NCBI RefSeq assembly: GCF_000093025.1
Contig: NC_014207.1
Span: 2,914,001-2,978,000 of the forward strand
Source of the DNA: Methylotenera versatilis 301
GTDB taxonomy: Bacteria; Pseudomonadota; Gammaproteobacteria; Burkholderiales; Methylophilaceae
Reading direction: 5' to 3'
Length of the DNA stretch: 64,000 bases
Each line of letters opens with the position of its first letter. Positions within the stretch are counted from its first letter, which is position 1. Of this stretch, positions 35,105 to 43,502 are shown piece by piece. Under the pieces are notes generated by a model. It did not search any database. It saw nothing but the letters and a program-made list of their open reading frames with translations, and had not been told where the DNA came from. Made by a program: the position numbers and the translations under genes.

Positions 35105-35200
35105 TCACCTAGTTACTTTTGCGAATACCAATAGCAACAATCCAATAACTATCACAATCCCGACAAATGATGCTATACCTTGCCATCCTAAAAAGCTCAT
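35105..35200 (-). CDS. Tiny single-helix membrane protein (31 residues)
   Basis: A 31-codon frame beginning MSFLGWQGIA and containing one continuous hydrophobic helix (SFVGIVIVIGLLLLVFA) ending KVTR. A GGGG box lies nine bases upstream of the ATG. The length and lack of homologues known to me make it tentative. Confidence 0.35.
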   Translation of the reverse strand: MSFLGWQGIASFVGIVIVIGLLLLVFAKVTR

Positions 35201-35356
35201 CTTATTATCCCCTTCACCAGCCAGCATAAGAAGCTACATCATACGATTTATGTCTAATTAGACACTTTGATTTAAATCAAAAAAATAATAAAAATTTGGC
35301 TAATGTTAAGCGTATGATTTACACCTAATTCAATCTCTAATTTTTAGGAAATCAAT

Positions 35357-35863
35357 ATGCTCAACATGTATGAAATAGCTATTCCACCTTTGAAGCGTGC
35401 ACTAAGCAATCTAGCCACTATTTTAAAAATTGGTGAAGAACATGCAGATGCGAAAAAAATTGAGCATGCTGTTTTTCTAAACGCAAGACTTTTTCCAGAT
35501 ATGTACCCACTCATTCGCCAGGTACAAATTGCCACCGATATGAGCAAGGGTGCGGCGGCAAGATTGGCTGGGCTTGAAGTGCCAAAATTCGAAGACAACG
35601 AAACAAGCTTTGCGGATCTACACGCACGTATTGCCAAAACGATTGCGTTTATTGATACGATAAATCCTGCGCAATTAGAAGGCAGCGAATCTCGCGAAGT
35701 GACGATTACGGTGCGCAAGGTTGATTTGAAATTTACTGGGCAAGATTACCTGTTGAAATGGGCCAATCCAAATGTGTATTTTCATGTGACTACTGCTTAC
35801 AATATTTTGCGCCACAACGGTGTAGAGCTTGGTAAACCAGATTTTCTTGGCCCAAGAACATAA
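35357..35863 (+). CDS. DUF1993 domain protein
   Basis: A 168-residue soluble protein matching DUF1993 throughout: helical N-terminus MYEIAIPPLKRALSNLATIL, the ARLFPDMYPLIRQVQIATDM block, and a late HVTTAYNILRHNGVELGKPDFLG. The fold is a DinB-like four-helix bundle. The function of the family is unknown. It is preceded by an AGGA box and stands as a single gene. Confidence 0.88.
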   Translation: MLNMYEIAIPPLKRALSNLATILKIGEEHADAKKIEHAVFLNARLFPDMYPLIRQVQIATDMSKGAAARLAGLEVPKFEDNETSFADLHARIAKTIAFIDTINPAQLEGSESREVTITVRKVDLKFTGQDYLLKWANPNVYFHVTTAYNILRHNGVELGKPDFLGPRT

Positions 35864-35931
35864 ATATTCTGTTAATTAAGAATTCAAAATATCATCAAGG
35901 TGGGCTTACTTCTGCCCACCTCAATAGCGCA

Positions 35932-37281
35932 TTAAGATCTAACCCAGCTCACCGCTAAAGCGGCAATACAAGCAACAATCAAAACGATACTAATCCAGCT
36001 GGCGATGCGCGCTTTCACACCAATACGCGCGTCGCCCATCACCTTAGCGTCACTTGCCAACAAGTAAAGCGCCACAACATGCAGCGGCAACATGACGGCA
36101 TTGACTACTTGGCTAGTATAAATAAGTGGAATCAATGGCAGCTTAGGCAAGGAAACCACGCTGACGGCAGCCACGGTTAAGCCGACAAACGCCGCATAAA
36201 ATAATTGAAAGTGTTTCGAATCTAAATCCAGTGAAGCTGGCGCGCCTATACCTTCTGCAATCGAATACGCGGTAGCCAATGGAACAATCGCGGCAGCTAA
36301 TAACGATGCGCCTAACAAACCGGCACCAAATAACACAGTTGCAAATGAGCCTGCAAGTGGCTTTAAAGCAAGCGCGGCATCTTTTGCATCGTTGATATGC
36401 ACACCAGCGCGATTAAGCGTTGCTGCGCAGGCGACGGCAATGGCAAGGCCAATCACACCCGTCAGTACAGATCCAATCAGCACATCGACCCGTTCCCAAC
36501 GCAAATTAGCGACAGTAATTTTTTTATCCACCGCATAAGATTGAATAAATGCTAATCCCCAAGGGGCAAGCGTGGTGCCAAGTGTTGCAGCTATGGCTAT
36601 CCATCCGATAGAACTGGTCGGCATATGCGGCACGATGGAGTTTTGCCAAACTTGCGACCAATCTGGCTTAGCTAGAATACCGTCAATAATATAAAGCGCT
36701 AGCGTTGAAGACACAATGAGCAGAACTCGCTCCACTTTGTGAAACGAGCCTAAGACAACAATTAGAGAAATCAACACCCCAGCAATCGGCGCACTAATCC
36801 ACGATGGAATTCCAATCAAAGAACCGGCCGCAGAGATTCCTGCATACTCCGCGCATATCGTGCCGAAGTTTGCAAATAGCAAGCCTATCACCGCAAAGTA
36901 TCCCCAGCCGTGGCCCCAACGCTCACGAATAATGCCAACAAAACCCTTGCCAGTCGCCGCACCTATGCGCACCGCCATCATATGAAACTGAATAAGTAAA
37001 ATGGTTGAGGCTGGAATAATCCAAAGCAATCGATAACCGTGGTCTGCGCCAAGTACAGAGTAGGTGGTAATACCAGCAGGGTCGTCGTCTGAAAGACCCG
37101 CAAGCAAGCCTGGACCAAGCACTGCGAGAAACGCCGAGAATGCGCCCAAACCCGCCGCGCGGAAACGTGCAAACTGCAAGGCAATGCCGCGTTTGTGATG
37201 TGCTACCGCATGAATAGGCGCACCTAAGAATTCGCGACTGCGATGTAAAAATGGTTTCTTGTGTTTATAGCGTGCGCGCAT
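35932..37281 (-). CDS. NRAMP-family metal transporter with altered metal-site motifs
   Basis: A 449-residue inner-membrane protein with about 11 helices of the NRAMP superfamily. In TM1 the classical DPGN is replaced by DDDPAGITTYS, and in TM6 the A-MPH motif is replaced by TLAPWGLAFIQS. The Met and His that bind Mn or Fe are thus missing. That pattern fits NRAMP-related transporters of other ions, perhaps Mg, rather than MntH. It stands alone with a divergent spacer to a small secreted protein. Confidence 0.85.
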   Translation of the reverse strand: MRARYKHKKPFLHRSREFLGAPIHAVAHHKRGIALQFARFRAAGLGAFSAFLAVLGPGLLAGLSDDDPAGITTYSVLGADHGYRLLWIIPASTILLIQFHMMAVRIGAATGKGFVGIIRERWGHGWGYFAVIGLLFANFGTICAEYAGISAAGSLIGIPSWISAPIAGVLISLIVVLGSFHKVERVLLIVSSTLALYIIDGILAKPDWSQVWQNSIVPHMPTSSIGWIAIAATLGTTLAPWGLAFIQSYAVDKKITVANLRWERVDVLIGSVLTGVIGLAIAVACAATLNRAGVHINDAKDAALALKPLAGSFATVLFGAGLLGASLLAAAIVPLATAYSIAEGIGAPASLDLDSKHFQLFYAAFVGLTVAAVSVVSLPKLPLIPLIYTSQVVNAVMLPLHVVALYLLASDAKVMGDARIGVKARIASWISIVLIVACIAALAVSWVRS

Positions 37282-37567
37282 CTTTACCTTAGACTATCAC
37301 AGCGGAAAAATATCAGCTTGAGTAATAGTACGCTTAAAAACTAGGCTGTGGTTGCAGATTGGTATAAGCCAATACAAGCAAGGTGCTATGCCCTAAATTA
37401 GCCTCTGAATGTCAAAATACGAAGCAAGAACATATAGATAGGGCTATGTAAACCGATACAAAATGAAATAATCTCTTACAAATAATGACAAACAAAATTA
37501 AATAAATATGAAATAATCCGCTTATTCTGACTTATCAGCTATAAATTTTTTGAATATGGGGTTTATT

Positions 37568-37804
37568 ATGAAACTGAACATGATTGCTTTAGCGTTAGCA
37601 CTTTCTTCACAAACTGCATTTGCATACCAATGTAATACCGTGATGGGCGGCTGCCCAACTGACACTGGCGTTGTTACTTCAACCCATATGCGCTCAGACC
37701 TTGGTGTTAAAGTTGCTCATCCAGAAAAAGCTGCTGTTGCACCCTCAAAAACAGGTGCCGCTGGTAGTACAGGTAGCGCTGCTAAATTACCTGCTAAAAA
37801 GTAA
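37568..37804 (+). CDS. Small secreted Cys-containing protein
   Basis: A protein of about 78 residues with a Sec signal (MIALALALSSQTAFA) followed by YQCNTVMGGCPTDTG and an Ala/Gly/Lys-rich low-complexity tail. The ATG at 37568 is chosen since GGGG precedes it and the signal peptide begins there. The two Cys may form a disulfide or bind a ligand. No family recognised. Confidence 0.6.
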   Translation: MKLNMIALALALSSQTAFAYQCNTVMGGCPTDTGVVTSTHMRSDLGVKVAHPEKAAVAPSKTGAAGSTGSAAKLPAKK

Positions 37805-37830
37805 AATCACCAGTAATAAACAACGAAAAA

Positions 37831-37867
37831 AAAAAGCCCTACAAGCTAAATGCTTGTAGGGCTTTTT
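37831..37867. terminator. Bidirectional terminator shared with the tRNA operon
   Basis: A perfect 16-bp stem with GCCCTACAAGC/GCTTGTAGGGC core and a TAAAT loop is flanked by A and T runs, so it can end both the small gene (+) and tRNA-Asp (-). Confidence 0.85.
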
Positions 37868-37870
37868 AAT

Positions 37871-37947
37871 TGGCGGAGCGGACGGGACTCGAACCCGCGA
37901 CCCCCTGCGTGACAGGCAGGTATTCTAACCAACTGAACTACCACTCC
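37871..37947 (-). tRNA. tRNA-Asp (GTC)
   Basis: A 77-base cloverleaf with encoded CCA. The acceptor arm GGAGTGG, T-arm GGTTCGAGTCC and anticodon loop CTGTCAC are seen. It is the second tRNA of a Val-Asp pair. Confidence 0.96.
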
Positions 37948-38045
37948 AAAAACGATGCGCTTTCTTGTACTTAACAAAAACGCATTTAAACTCGCTCACT
38001 CATTTTTTACAAAACGAGAAACGATAGCCACACTTGCAGGATCTT

Positions 38046-38121
38046 TGGTGGGTGCTAACGGGGTCGAACCGCTGACATTCGCCTTGTAAGGGCGACGCTC
38101 TACCAACTGAGCTAAGCACCC
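38046..38121 (-). tRNA. tRNA-Val (TAC)
   Basis: A 76-base cloverleaf with encoded CCA, acceptor GGGTGCT, D-arm AGCTCAGTTGGTAGAGC and anticodon loop CTTACAA. It lies upstream of tRNA-Asp in the same transcript. Confidence 0.96.
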
Positions 38122-38286
38122 TGCCTGACTAACGAGGTGCGCATATTACATGAAATTTAGGAAATTTTCCAAGCATGATTGAATAAAATTAGAATAATTT
38201 GCAATTTCAAGAATAATTCACAATTTTAGTTTGAAACTTGGCTTAAATTTGGCTCGTAATCTAGCCTGCAATCTCTAGCCTACCAG

Positions 38287-38568
38287 CTAAGGCGAAGTGA
38301 TACCGTTCGCTTTTAATAGATCAAGCGCGTCATTAAGATTTTTTTGCGCTTCTGAAACTGGCTCAGGGCCATACATCTTTTCACGCGACCAATCTACCAA
38401 CTCGCCAGATGCCCAAGAAACGACATAAGCCAACACAAATACCAATAACCCACGCGTCACGCCTTTGGGCATGCCATGCTCATCTAATAGGCGATGAAGA
38501 TACCATGCCGCAATCACAAACACGATGGTAGAAATAATAATATTCCACATGGAGGGTATAGTGAACAT
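38287..38568 (-). CDS. Small membrane protein of unknown function
   Basis: A 93-residue protein with two membrane helices (IIISTIVFVIAAWYLHRLL and GLLVFVLAYVVSWASGELV) and a charged C-terminal tail (SEAQKNLNDALDLLKANG). No family known to me. It lies divergent from pilU and may have an alternative start at the second Met (residue 7). Confidence 0.65.
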   Translation of the reverse strand: MFTIPSMWNIIISTIVFVIAAWYLHRLLDEHGMPKGVTRGLLVFVLAYVVSWASGELVDWSREKMYGPEPVSEAQKNLNDALDLLKANGITSP

Positions 38569-38769
38569 GGCTGTTTTCTACTCAGGTTAAATATTTAAGA
38601 TTAAGACTGCTAGCGCATCATACAACCTAAAATAGAGGCCTTGCAAGGCAATATCTATGCGGGTCGTGGAGCATAATTTTCATAAGACGTAACGCATCAA
38701 TGTCACACATTCCATGCAATAATAGCTAATAACAAACCCTTTTCAACCCTATTTTTGACAGTAGAAAAC

Positions 38770-39936
38770 ATGACAAACGACCAAGCGCTGACCTATATGC
38801 ACAATCTTTTACGTGCCATGTTAGACAAAAAAGCATCAGACTTATTCATCTCTGCAGATTTTCCACCAGCAATGAAAATAGATGGAAAAATGACGCCAGT
38901 CACGCAGCAAAAGCTCACAGGCGAACTCACCAAAGCCTTTGCTGATGCCATTATGAATGACAAGCAGAAAGCCGAGTTTGCGGTTGAAAAAGAATGCAAT
39001 TTTGCAATCTGGCCTAAAGAAATTGGGCGTTTTCGAGTGAATGTGTTTTTACAGCAAGAAAAAATAGGCATGGTGTTGCGTACTATCACCACAAAAATAC
39101 CTAACTTTGAGGATTTAGGCTTACCTAAAGTACTCAAAGAAGTGATGATGACCAAGCGTGGCTTGGTGATTTTGGTTGGTGGTACAGGCTCGGGCAAATC
39201 CACCACACTGGCTGCGCTGATTGACTACCGCAATGAACACAGCTTCGGTCATATCATTACAGTAGAAGACCCTGTGGAATATGTGCATCAAAGTAAAAAC
39301 TGTTTGGTCACTCACCGTGAAGTAGGGCGTGACACCAACGGCTGGTTCAATGCGCTGAAAAATACATTACGCCAAGCGCCTGATGTTATTTTGATTGGCG
39401 AGATTCGCGACAGGGAAACCATGGAATTCGCGCTAGCCTTTGCGGAAACCGGACATCTTTGCATGGCAACCTTGCATGCCAATAGCGCCAATCAAGCGCT
39501 TGATCGCATCATCAACTTTTTCCCTGAAGAACGTCATGCGCAACTGCATATGGATTTATCGTTGAATCTACGTGCATTTGTGTCACAACGATTAGTTTCG
39601 AAAGTCGGTGGCGGCCGCAGTGCGGCTGTTGAGATTCTGCTGAATTCACCCTTGATTTCAGATCTGATTTTAAGAGGTGAAACAGGCATGGTAAAAGAGA
39701 TTATGGCCAAATCAACGGAGCAGGGTATGCAAACATTCGACCAAGCCTTATTCCAGCTCTGTGAAGACGGTGTCATTTCTGAAGAAGATGCTTTAAGAAA
39801 TGCCGACTCACTCACCGAATTACGTTTGCGCTTTAAACTCAAAGGCAAAAATGCTGGTGCTAAATCAACCAGTATGTTTGCCTTGCATGAAGAGCCTAAA
39901 GAGGAAAAGGCCCCAGAAGTTCAGGCAGCAATGTAA
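38770..39936 (+). CDS. pilU: Type IV pilus retraction ATPase PilU
   Basis: The hexameric ATPase assists PilT in pilus retraction. The 388-residue protein carries Walker A GGTGSGKSTTLAA, the Asp box IITVEDPVEYVH, Walker B VILIGEIRDRETM and the His box GHLCMATLHANSA. Length and the extended C-terminus (FALHEEPKEEKAPE) fit PilU more than PilT. The ATG at 38770 was chosen over an upstream in-frame TTG. pilT is not next to it. Confidence 0.9.
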   Translation: MTNDQALTYMHNLLRAMLDKKASDLFISADFPPAMKIDGKMTPVTQQKLTGELTKAFADAIMNDKQKAEFAVEKECNFAIWPKEIGRFRVNVFLQQEKIGMVLRTITTKIPNFEDLGLPKVLKEVMMTKRGLVILVGGTGSGKSTTLAALIDYRNEHSFGHIITVEDPVEYVHQSKNCLVTHREVGRDTNGWFNALKNTLRQAPDVILIGEIRDRETMEFALAFAETGHLCMATLHANSANQALDRIINFFPEERHAQLHMDLSLNLRAFVSQRLVSKVGGGRSAAVEILLNSPLISDLILRGETGMVKEIMAKSTEQGMQTFDQALFQLCEDGVISEEDALRNADSLTELRLRFKLKGKNAGAKSTSMFALHEEPKEEKAPEVQAAM

Positions 39937-39965
39937 GCTAAACAGCGGGTATGTTTACCCTCTGT

Positions 39966-40403
39966 TTAGTCATGATTAAATGACACAATCACCTCACGCG
40001 AAGCCAGCACAATCTCGCGCAAAAAGCACAGCAAAGCCAAAATCACCGAAAACATCGACGAAATAAATGCCAGCAATACTACATGCGGCATTTTAAAACC
40101 CGTCTCGACTGAAATAAACAAAGTAGCAATAGAAACGCACACACATAAAGCCGCCAGCGTTGCCAAACCAATTGCGCGCCTCAGCCATTTAGTGCGTTTT
40201 ATGACAATCTTGAACTCATGCTTAAATTTTTCATGCTGTTCTCGCGGCATATCGTTTAACAGTCGCGCACGGTCTATAGATCTACCTAGACGACCGATCA
40301 ACACGCCTAGAATAGAACCTATACCCGTGAGTAGAAATACAGGCGCTACCGCGTCGCGAATAGCCTCGGAAACGGCGTGAATATCGGTGATGTTGGCAAT
40401 CAT
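39966..40403 (-). CDS. DUF2721 membrane protein
   Basis: A 145-residue protein with three membrane helices: one near the N-terminus (VFLLTGIGSILGVLIGRLG) and two at the C-terminal half. RLGRSIDRAR after the first helix is the conserved DUF2721 motif. The function is unknown. It is convergent with pilU, with 29 bases between stops. Confidence 0.85.
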   Translation of the reverse strand: MIANITDIHAVSEAIRDAVAPVFLLTGIGSILGVLIGRLGRSIDRARLLNDMPREQHEKFKHEFKIVIKRTKWLRRAIGLATLAALCVCVSIATLFISVETGFKMPHVVLLAFISSMFSVILALLCFLREIVLASREVIVSFNHD

Positions 40404-40524
40404 AATGTGGAATAAGCTTTGCTAAGATAGGAGTTGTTTAATCAATCTATGCAGTGAAATTTAGACCTTATTCACTAGCCCGTCAATTTATTTTAATGTG
40501 TAGATTTACGTATAACGACAAAAA

Positions 40525-40551
40525 CAAAAAAGGAGCCGAAGCTCCTTTTTT
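40525..40551 (-). terminator. Terminator of tRNA-Pro
   Basis: On the minus strand the stem AAAGGAGC/GCTCCTTT closes a TTCG tetraloop-type tip and is followed by TTTTT. Confidence 0.8.
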
Positions 40552-40593
40552 GCTAATTGGGGTTTGCCACCAATTATTAAAACCGATTGAATA

Positions 40594-40670
40594 TGGTCGG
40601 CGTGGAGAGATTCGAACTCCCGACATCCTGCTCCCAAAGCAGGCGCGCTACCAGGCTACGCTACACGCCG
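40594..40670 (-). tRNA. tRNA-Pro (TGG)
   Basis: A 77-base cloverleaf with encoded CCA, acceptor CGGCGTG, anticodon loop TTTGGGA and T-arm GAGTTCGAATCTC. Confidence 0.96.
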
Positions 40671-40871
40671 AAGGCCGGCACTATACTGAGAACAGCCGCC
40701 GCCGTCAAGGCCGTGGATTTAATTAATAAAGATTATGATGAGCGCTCAACAAGCACACTATTGCGATCAATGTATTGCATATCAATCAAAATTAAGCCAC
40801 TTTCACCTATACAGCTCACATTAACGGTTAAAATTGAGCCCTTATACAAAGCACTAGGCTCATTCGTTACA

Positions 40872-41744
40872 GTGGAATTCATTTACATTTTTGGTCGCTT
40901 AATATTTTCATTAGGCTCTAACATTTATCAAAAAAAGCTATCGCAACAGGGCTTGCACCCGTTTTTTATTGTCGCAGCCACTTACTTTGTTTTAAGCTTA
41001 ATTGCGGCGCCACTATTGGTCATGATTGAAATCAGCCAACTCAGCAATGCGTTCTGGCTGAACGCATTGCTCGCATCTCTATTTGATGTGGGTGGATGGA
41101 TGTTTCTAGTGATGTCACTCTCAAGAACCGAGCTTTCCGTCTTCGGTCCACTTAACGCTTATAAAGTCGTTGCATCCATGCTGCTAGCCATCGTGTTTCT
41201 AAACGAAATACCTAGCCTGCAAGGTCTAATCGGCGTTTTGGTGATTATTGCTGGCAGCTATTTTTTAACGCCTTCCACGAGTAACTTGCAAACCAACCGC
41301 ATCGTAAATCTGTTAAAAGACAAAGGCGTACAGGCAAGATTTCTCTCTATCTTCTTATTCGCCATCGGCACTATTTTTCTTAAAAAGTCGGTGATACTCG
41401 GCGGTGCATTGGCTACCATGGTGTTTTGGTCGCTCATCGGCTTTGTCCTAGCGCTATTAAGCAATCAACTATTTTTAACTGGCAGCCTAAAAAATAACAT
41501 GCAAGCCTCCAAAAAGCATCTACACACGCTTTTTGTCATCGGGGCAATGGTGTTTATCATGCAGTATTTTACCTTGCTGCTACTCGCCAGCATGATGGTG
41601 GCTTACGCACTAGCACTGTTTCAGATAGGCATGGTTTTACAAGTGTTTGCAGGCTACAAAGTCTTTAACGAAAAACATATCACCAGAAAACTACTCGCCT
41701 GCTTAGTCATGATGGCAGGCAGCGTGCTGGTGTTAATGGCCTAG
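40872..41744 (+). CDS. EamA-type (DMT superfamily) transporter
   Basis: An inner-membrane protein of about 290 residues with 10 helices in two EamA repeats. The first repeat ends in SVFGPLNAYKVVASMLLAIVFL with the ALP-like NEIPSLQGLIGVLVIIAGSYF; the second has LALFQIGMVLQVFAGYKVF. The start is placed at GTG 40872 (VEFIYIFGRLIF); the longer frame reaching back to 40587 runs across the tRNA-Pro gene and cannot be right. Probable metabolite exporter; substrate unknown. Confidence 0.8.
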   Translation: MEFIYIFGRLIFSLGSNIYQKKLSQQGLHPFFIVAATYFVLSLIAAPLLVMIEISQLSNAFWLNALLASLFDVGGWMFLVMSLSRTELSVFGPLNAYKVVASMLLAIVFLNEIPSLQGLIGVLVIIAGSYFLTPSTSNLQTNRIVNLLKDKGVQARFLSIFLFAIGTIFLKKSVILGGALATMVFWSLIGFVLALLSNQLFLTGSLKNNMQASKKHLHTLFVIGAMVFIMQYFTLLLLASMMVAYALALFQIGMVLQVFAGYKVFNEKHITRKLLACLVMMAGSVLVLMA

Positions 41745-41849
41745 CAATGCCTTATCCTACTCATTAAGCTCCTTGAGCTAAATCACCAAAAGCGTATGAT
41801 GAAATAGTGAAAAGTTGAAATTAACGGTAATAAAAAGAGGGTAATCATC

Positions 41850-42029
41850 ATGGCCAATGACTCAAAAGACCACAAATTTAACGAACATGTCAAAGCGATT
41901 GAAGAACATAAATCACTGCTAGAAAAATTACACTTAGAAAGTGATGCAGATTTAGCTAAAGCCAAAAACTCACTAGAAAATATCGCCATCACACTTGAAG
42001 AATATTTAAAAGTCATTGGTGTGCCGTAG
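41850..42029 (+). CDS. Small helical protein (59 residues)
   Basis: An ATG with a GAGGG box opens a 59-codon frame, MANDSKDHKFNEHVKAIEEH at the start and EEYLKVIGVP at the end. It is highly charged and nearly all helical, likely a coiled coil (SLLEKLHLESDADLAKAKN). The opposite-strand frame at 41783-42100 is judged its shadow. No family recognised. Confidence 0.6.
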   Translation: MANDSKDHKFNEHVKAIEEHKSLLEKLHLESDADLAKAKNSLENIAITLEEYLKVIGVP

Positions 42030-42149
42030 CTTCTAGAGTGGCATACGAGCCGCCTGAGTGAGAGTGCTTTGCTTAGGGAAGTGGGGAGCAATAAAGCCAT
42101 TATTCCGTAGACTTAATTTCTTACAATTGAGAAATTGTAGAATTAAAAC

Positions 42150-42225
42150 TGGTGCCGGATGTCGGAATCGAACTGACGACCTTCGCATTACAAGTGCGCT
42201 GCTCTACCAACTGAGCTAATCCGGC
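42150..42225 (-). tRNA. tRNA-Thr (TGT)
   Basis: A 76-base cloverleaf with encoded CCA, acceptor GCCGGAT, D-arm AGCTCAGTTGGTAGAGC, anticodon loop CTTGTAA. Confidence 0.96.
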
Positions 42226-42388
42226 ATTTTGCTAGGGAGCGAATTATACTGAAAATTTAGCAAATGTCATGCCAATGAATGTAATTTAAAAAAATAAATC
42301 TAGGCAACCTACGCAAATTAGCGTATTTAAAAAAACATTAAATATCTGATAATACAAATACTCTAATAGACTCAAATGGTTAATCACG

Positions 42389-43107
42389 ATGAAACTGATT
42401 TCACTTAATATTGCACAACCCAAAACCGTGGTTATTAACGAAGAGCCAGTATTAACGGGCATTTATAAACTACCCGTGCAATGCCCTTTTTGGCTAGGTA
42501 AGCTCGGTTTAAATGGAGATGGTCAAGCCGATAAAATCGTACACGGTGGTGAGCACCAAGCCATATACAGCTAACCTTTTGAGCATTATGCATACTGGCA
42601 AGATACGCTTGGTTTAACTGATTTACCTTATGGCACGTTTGGTGAGAACTTAACCATCACTGGTTTTGATGAAGACACCATTCAAATTGGTGAAGCAATC
42701 GTATAGATCACTATGCCAAGAATCCCATGTTTTAAGTTTGGGCACAAGATAGGCCAACCAGCGATATTAGAAACATTTTTAAACAGCGGACGCAGCGGCT
42801 TTTACCAACGTGTACTCACAGCAGGCTCTATAAAAGCTGGCGATGAAATCACACTGCTAGACCGCGCGATAGACTCAATTACAGTTCGCACCGCGCTTAT
42901 TTTACAAAAGCTAGATTTAGCACTAGCCACAGATGAACCTAAAGAGCTACTCAGCAAAGCCCTAAAAATCCCCAACCTAGCCCATTGCTTAAAACTGTAT
43001 ATTTAGAACGTTTAACTGAAGGTAAGGCTATATGGCATAAAACGACCCTAACTGAAGTCTCTGACCGTCTGGTATTTGGCATGGTAATCACATTACTTCA
43101 AAGCTGA
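42389..43107 (+). pseudogene. Decayed MOSC-domain (YiiM-like) gene
   Basis: The conceptual protein reads as a YiiM-type MOSC protein: LGLNGDGQADKIVHGGEHQA, then EHYAYWQDTLG, YGTFGENLTI, and ITMPRIPCFKFGHKIG with the MOSC Cys. In-frame stops interrupt it at 42572-42574 (TAA between YS and PFEHY) and 42704-42706 (TAG before ITMPRIPC). A frameshift near 42980 moves the remaining tail (LERLTEGKAIWHK and on) to another frame, ending at TGA 43105-43107. MOSC proteins bind molybdenum cofactor or related sulfur carriers; this copy can hardly be functional. Confidence 0.85.
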
Positions 43108-43318
43108 CACTGAGAATCATCATTACCCCGTCCCAAAGAGGACAGTCATATTGCGTGACTAAATAACCACACCTCTTCAAAGCCTTTTATATTCTGAAGT
43201 AGCTTCTTTGTTATATACATAAATTAGCACTACTGAGGCTATTTTCACAATAAGTGACTCAGTCAGTAGCTAAGCGCTATGGCTGTTTGCCTTTGAATCA
43301 ACAGCCAATAAGCACAAT

Positions 43319-43334
43319 GCTTTTCAATCAGCAT
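43319..43334. promoter_or_regulatory. SfnR-type operator upstream of the porin gene
   Basis: TGCTT-TTCAAT-CAGCA matches the TGCTK-N6-CAGCA pattern found in the other two control regions of the organosulfur cluster. It stands about 50 bases upstream of the predicted sigma-54 promoter. A second dyad TGGCTGTT/AACAGCCA lies at 43281-43308. The rest of 43108-43502 holds no gene. Confidence 0.6.
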
Positions 43335-43385
43335 GAAGCCAAAACAAAAAAACTTATCCTATTGATTATAAATGAATAATTTTAT

Positions 43386-43401
43386 GGCATGAATTATGCC
43401 A
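43386..43401 (+). promoter_or_regulatory. Predicted sigma-54 promoter of the porin gene
   Basis: TGGCAT-N5-ATGCC has the GG/GC pair at proper -24/-12 spacing. The predicted start is near 43412, about 90 bases before the ATG. Confidence 0.55.
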
Positions 43402-43502
43402 TATGTACTGTAGCGCCTTCTAAATTGGGCGTGTAGTCACTTTTATTGTATCAAGTGGCTACTCAAGATTATTGCTATTAAATACATTCAGGATGAGGAT
43501 TT

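Noticed and set aside
40454-40871. Open frames running across the tRNA-Pro region, one continuous with the EamA gene
   Set aside because: They are antisense to tRNA-Pro and its terminator; the part VERFELPTSCSQSRRATRL is the familiar false translation of a reverse tRNA.
41783-42100. A 105-codon minus-strand frame
   Set aside because: Its composition fits an antisense shadow of the 59-codon plus-strand gene, which has a ribosome-binding site.
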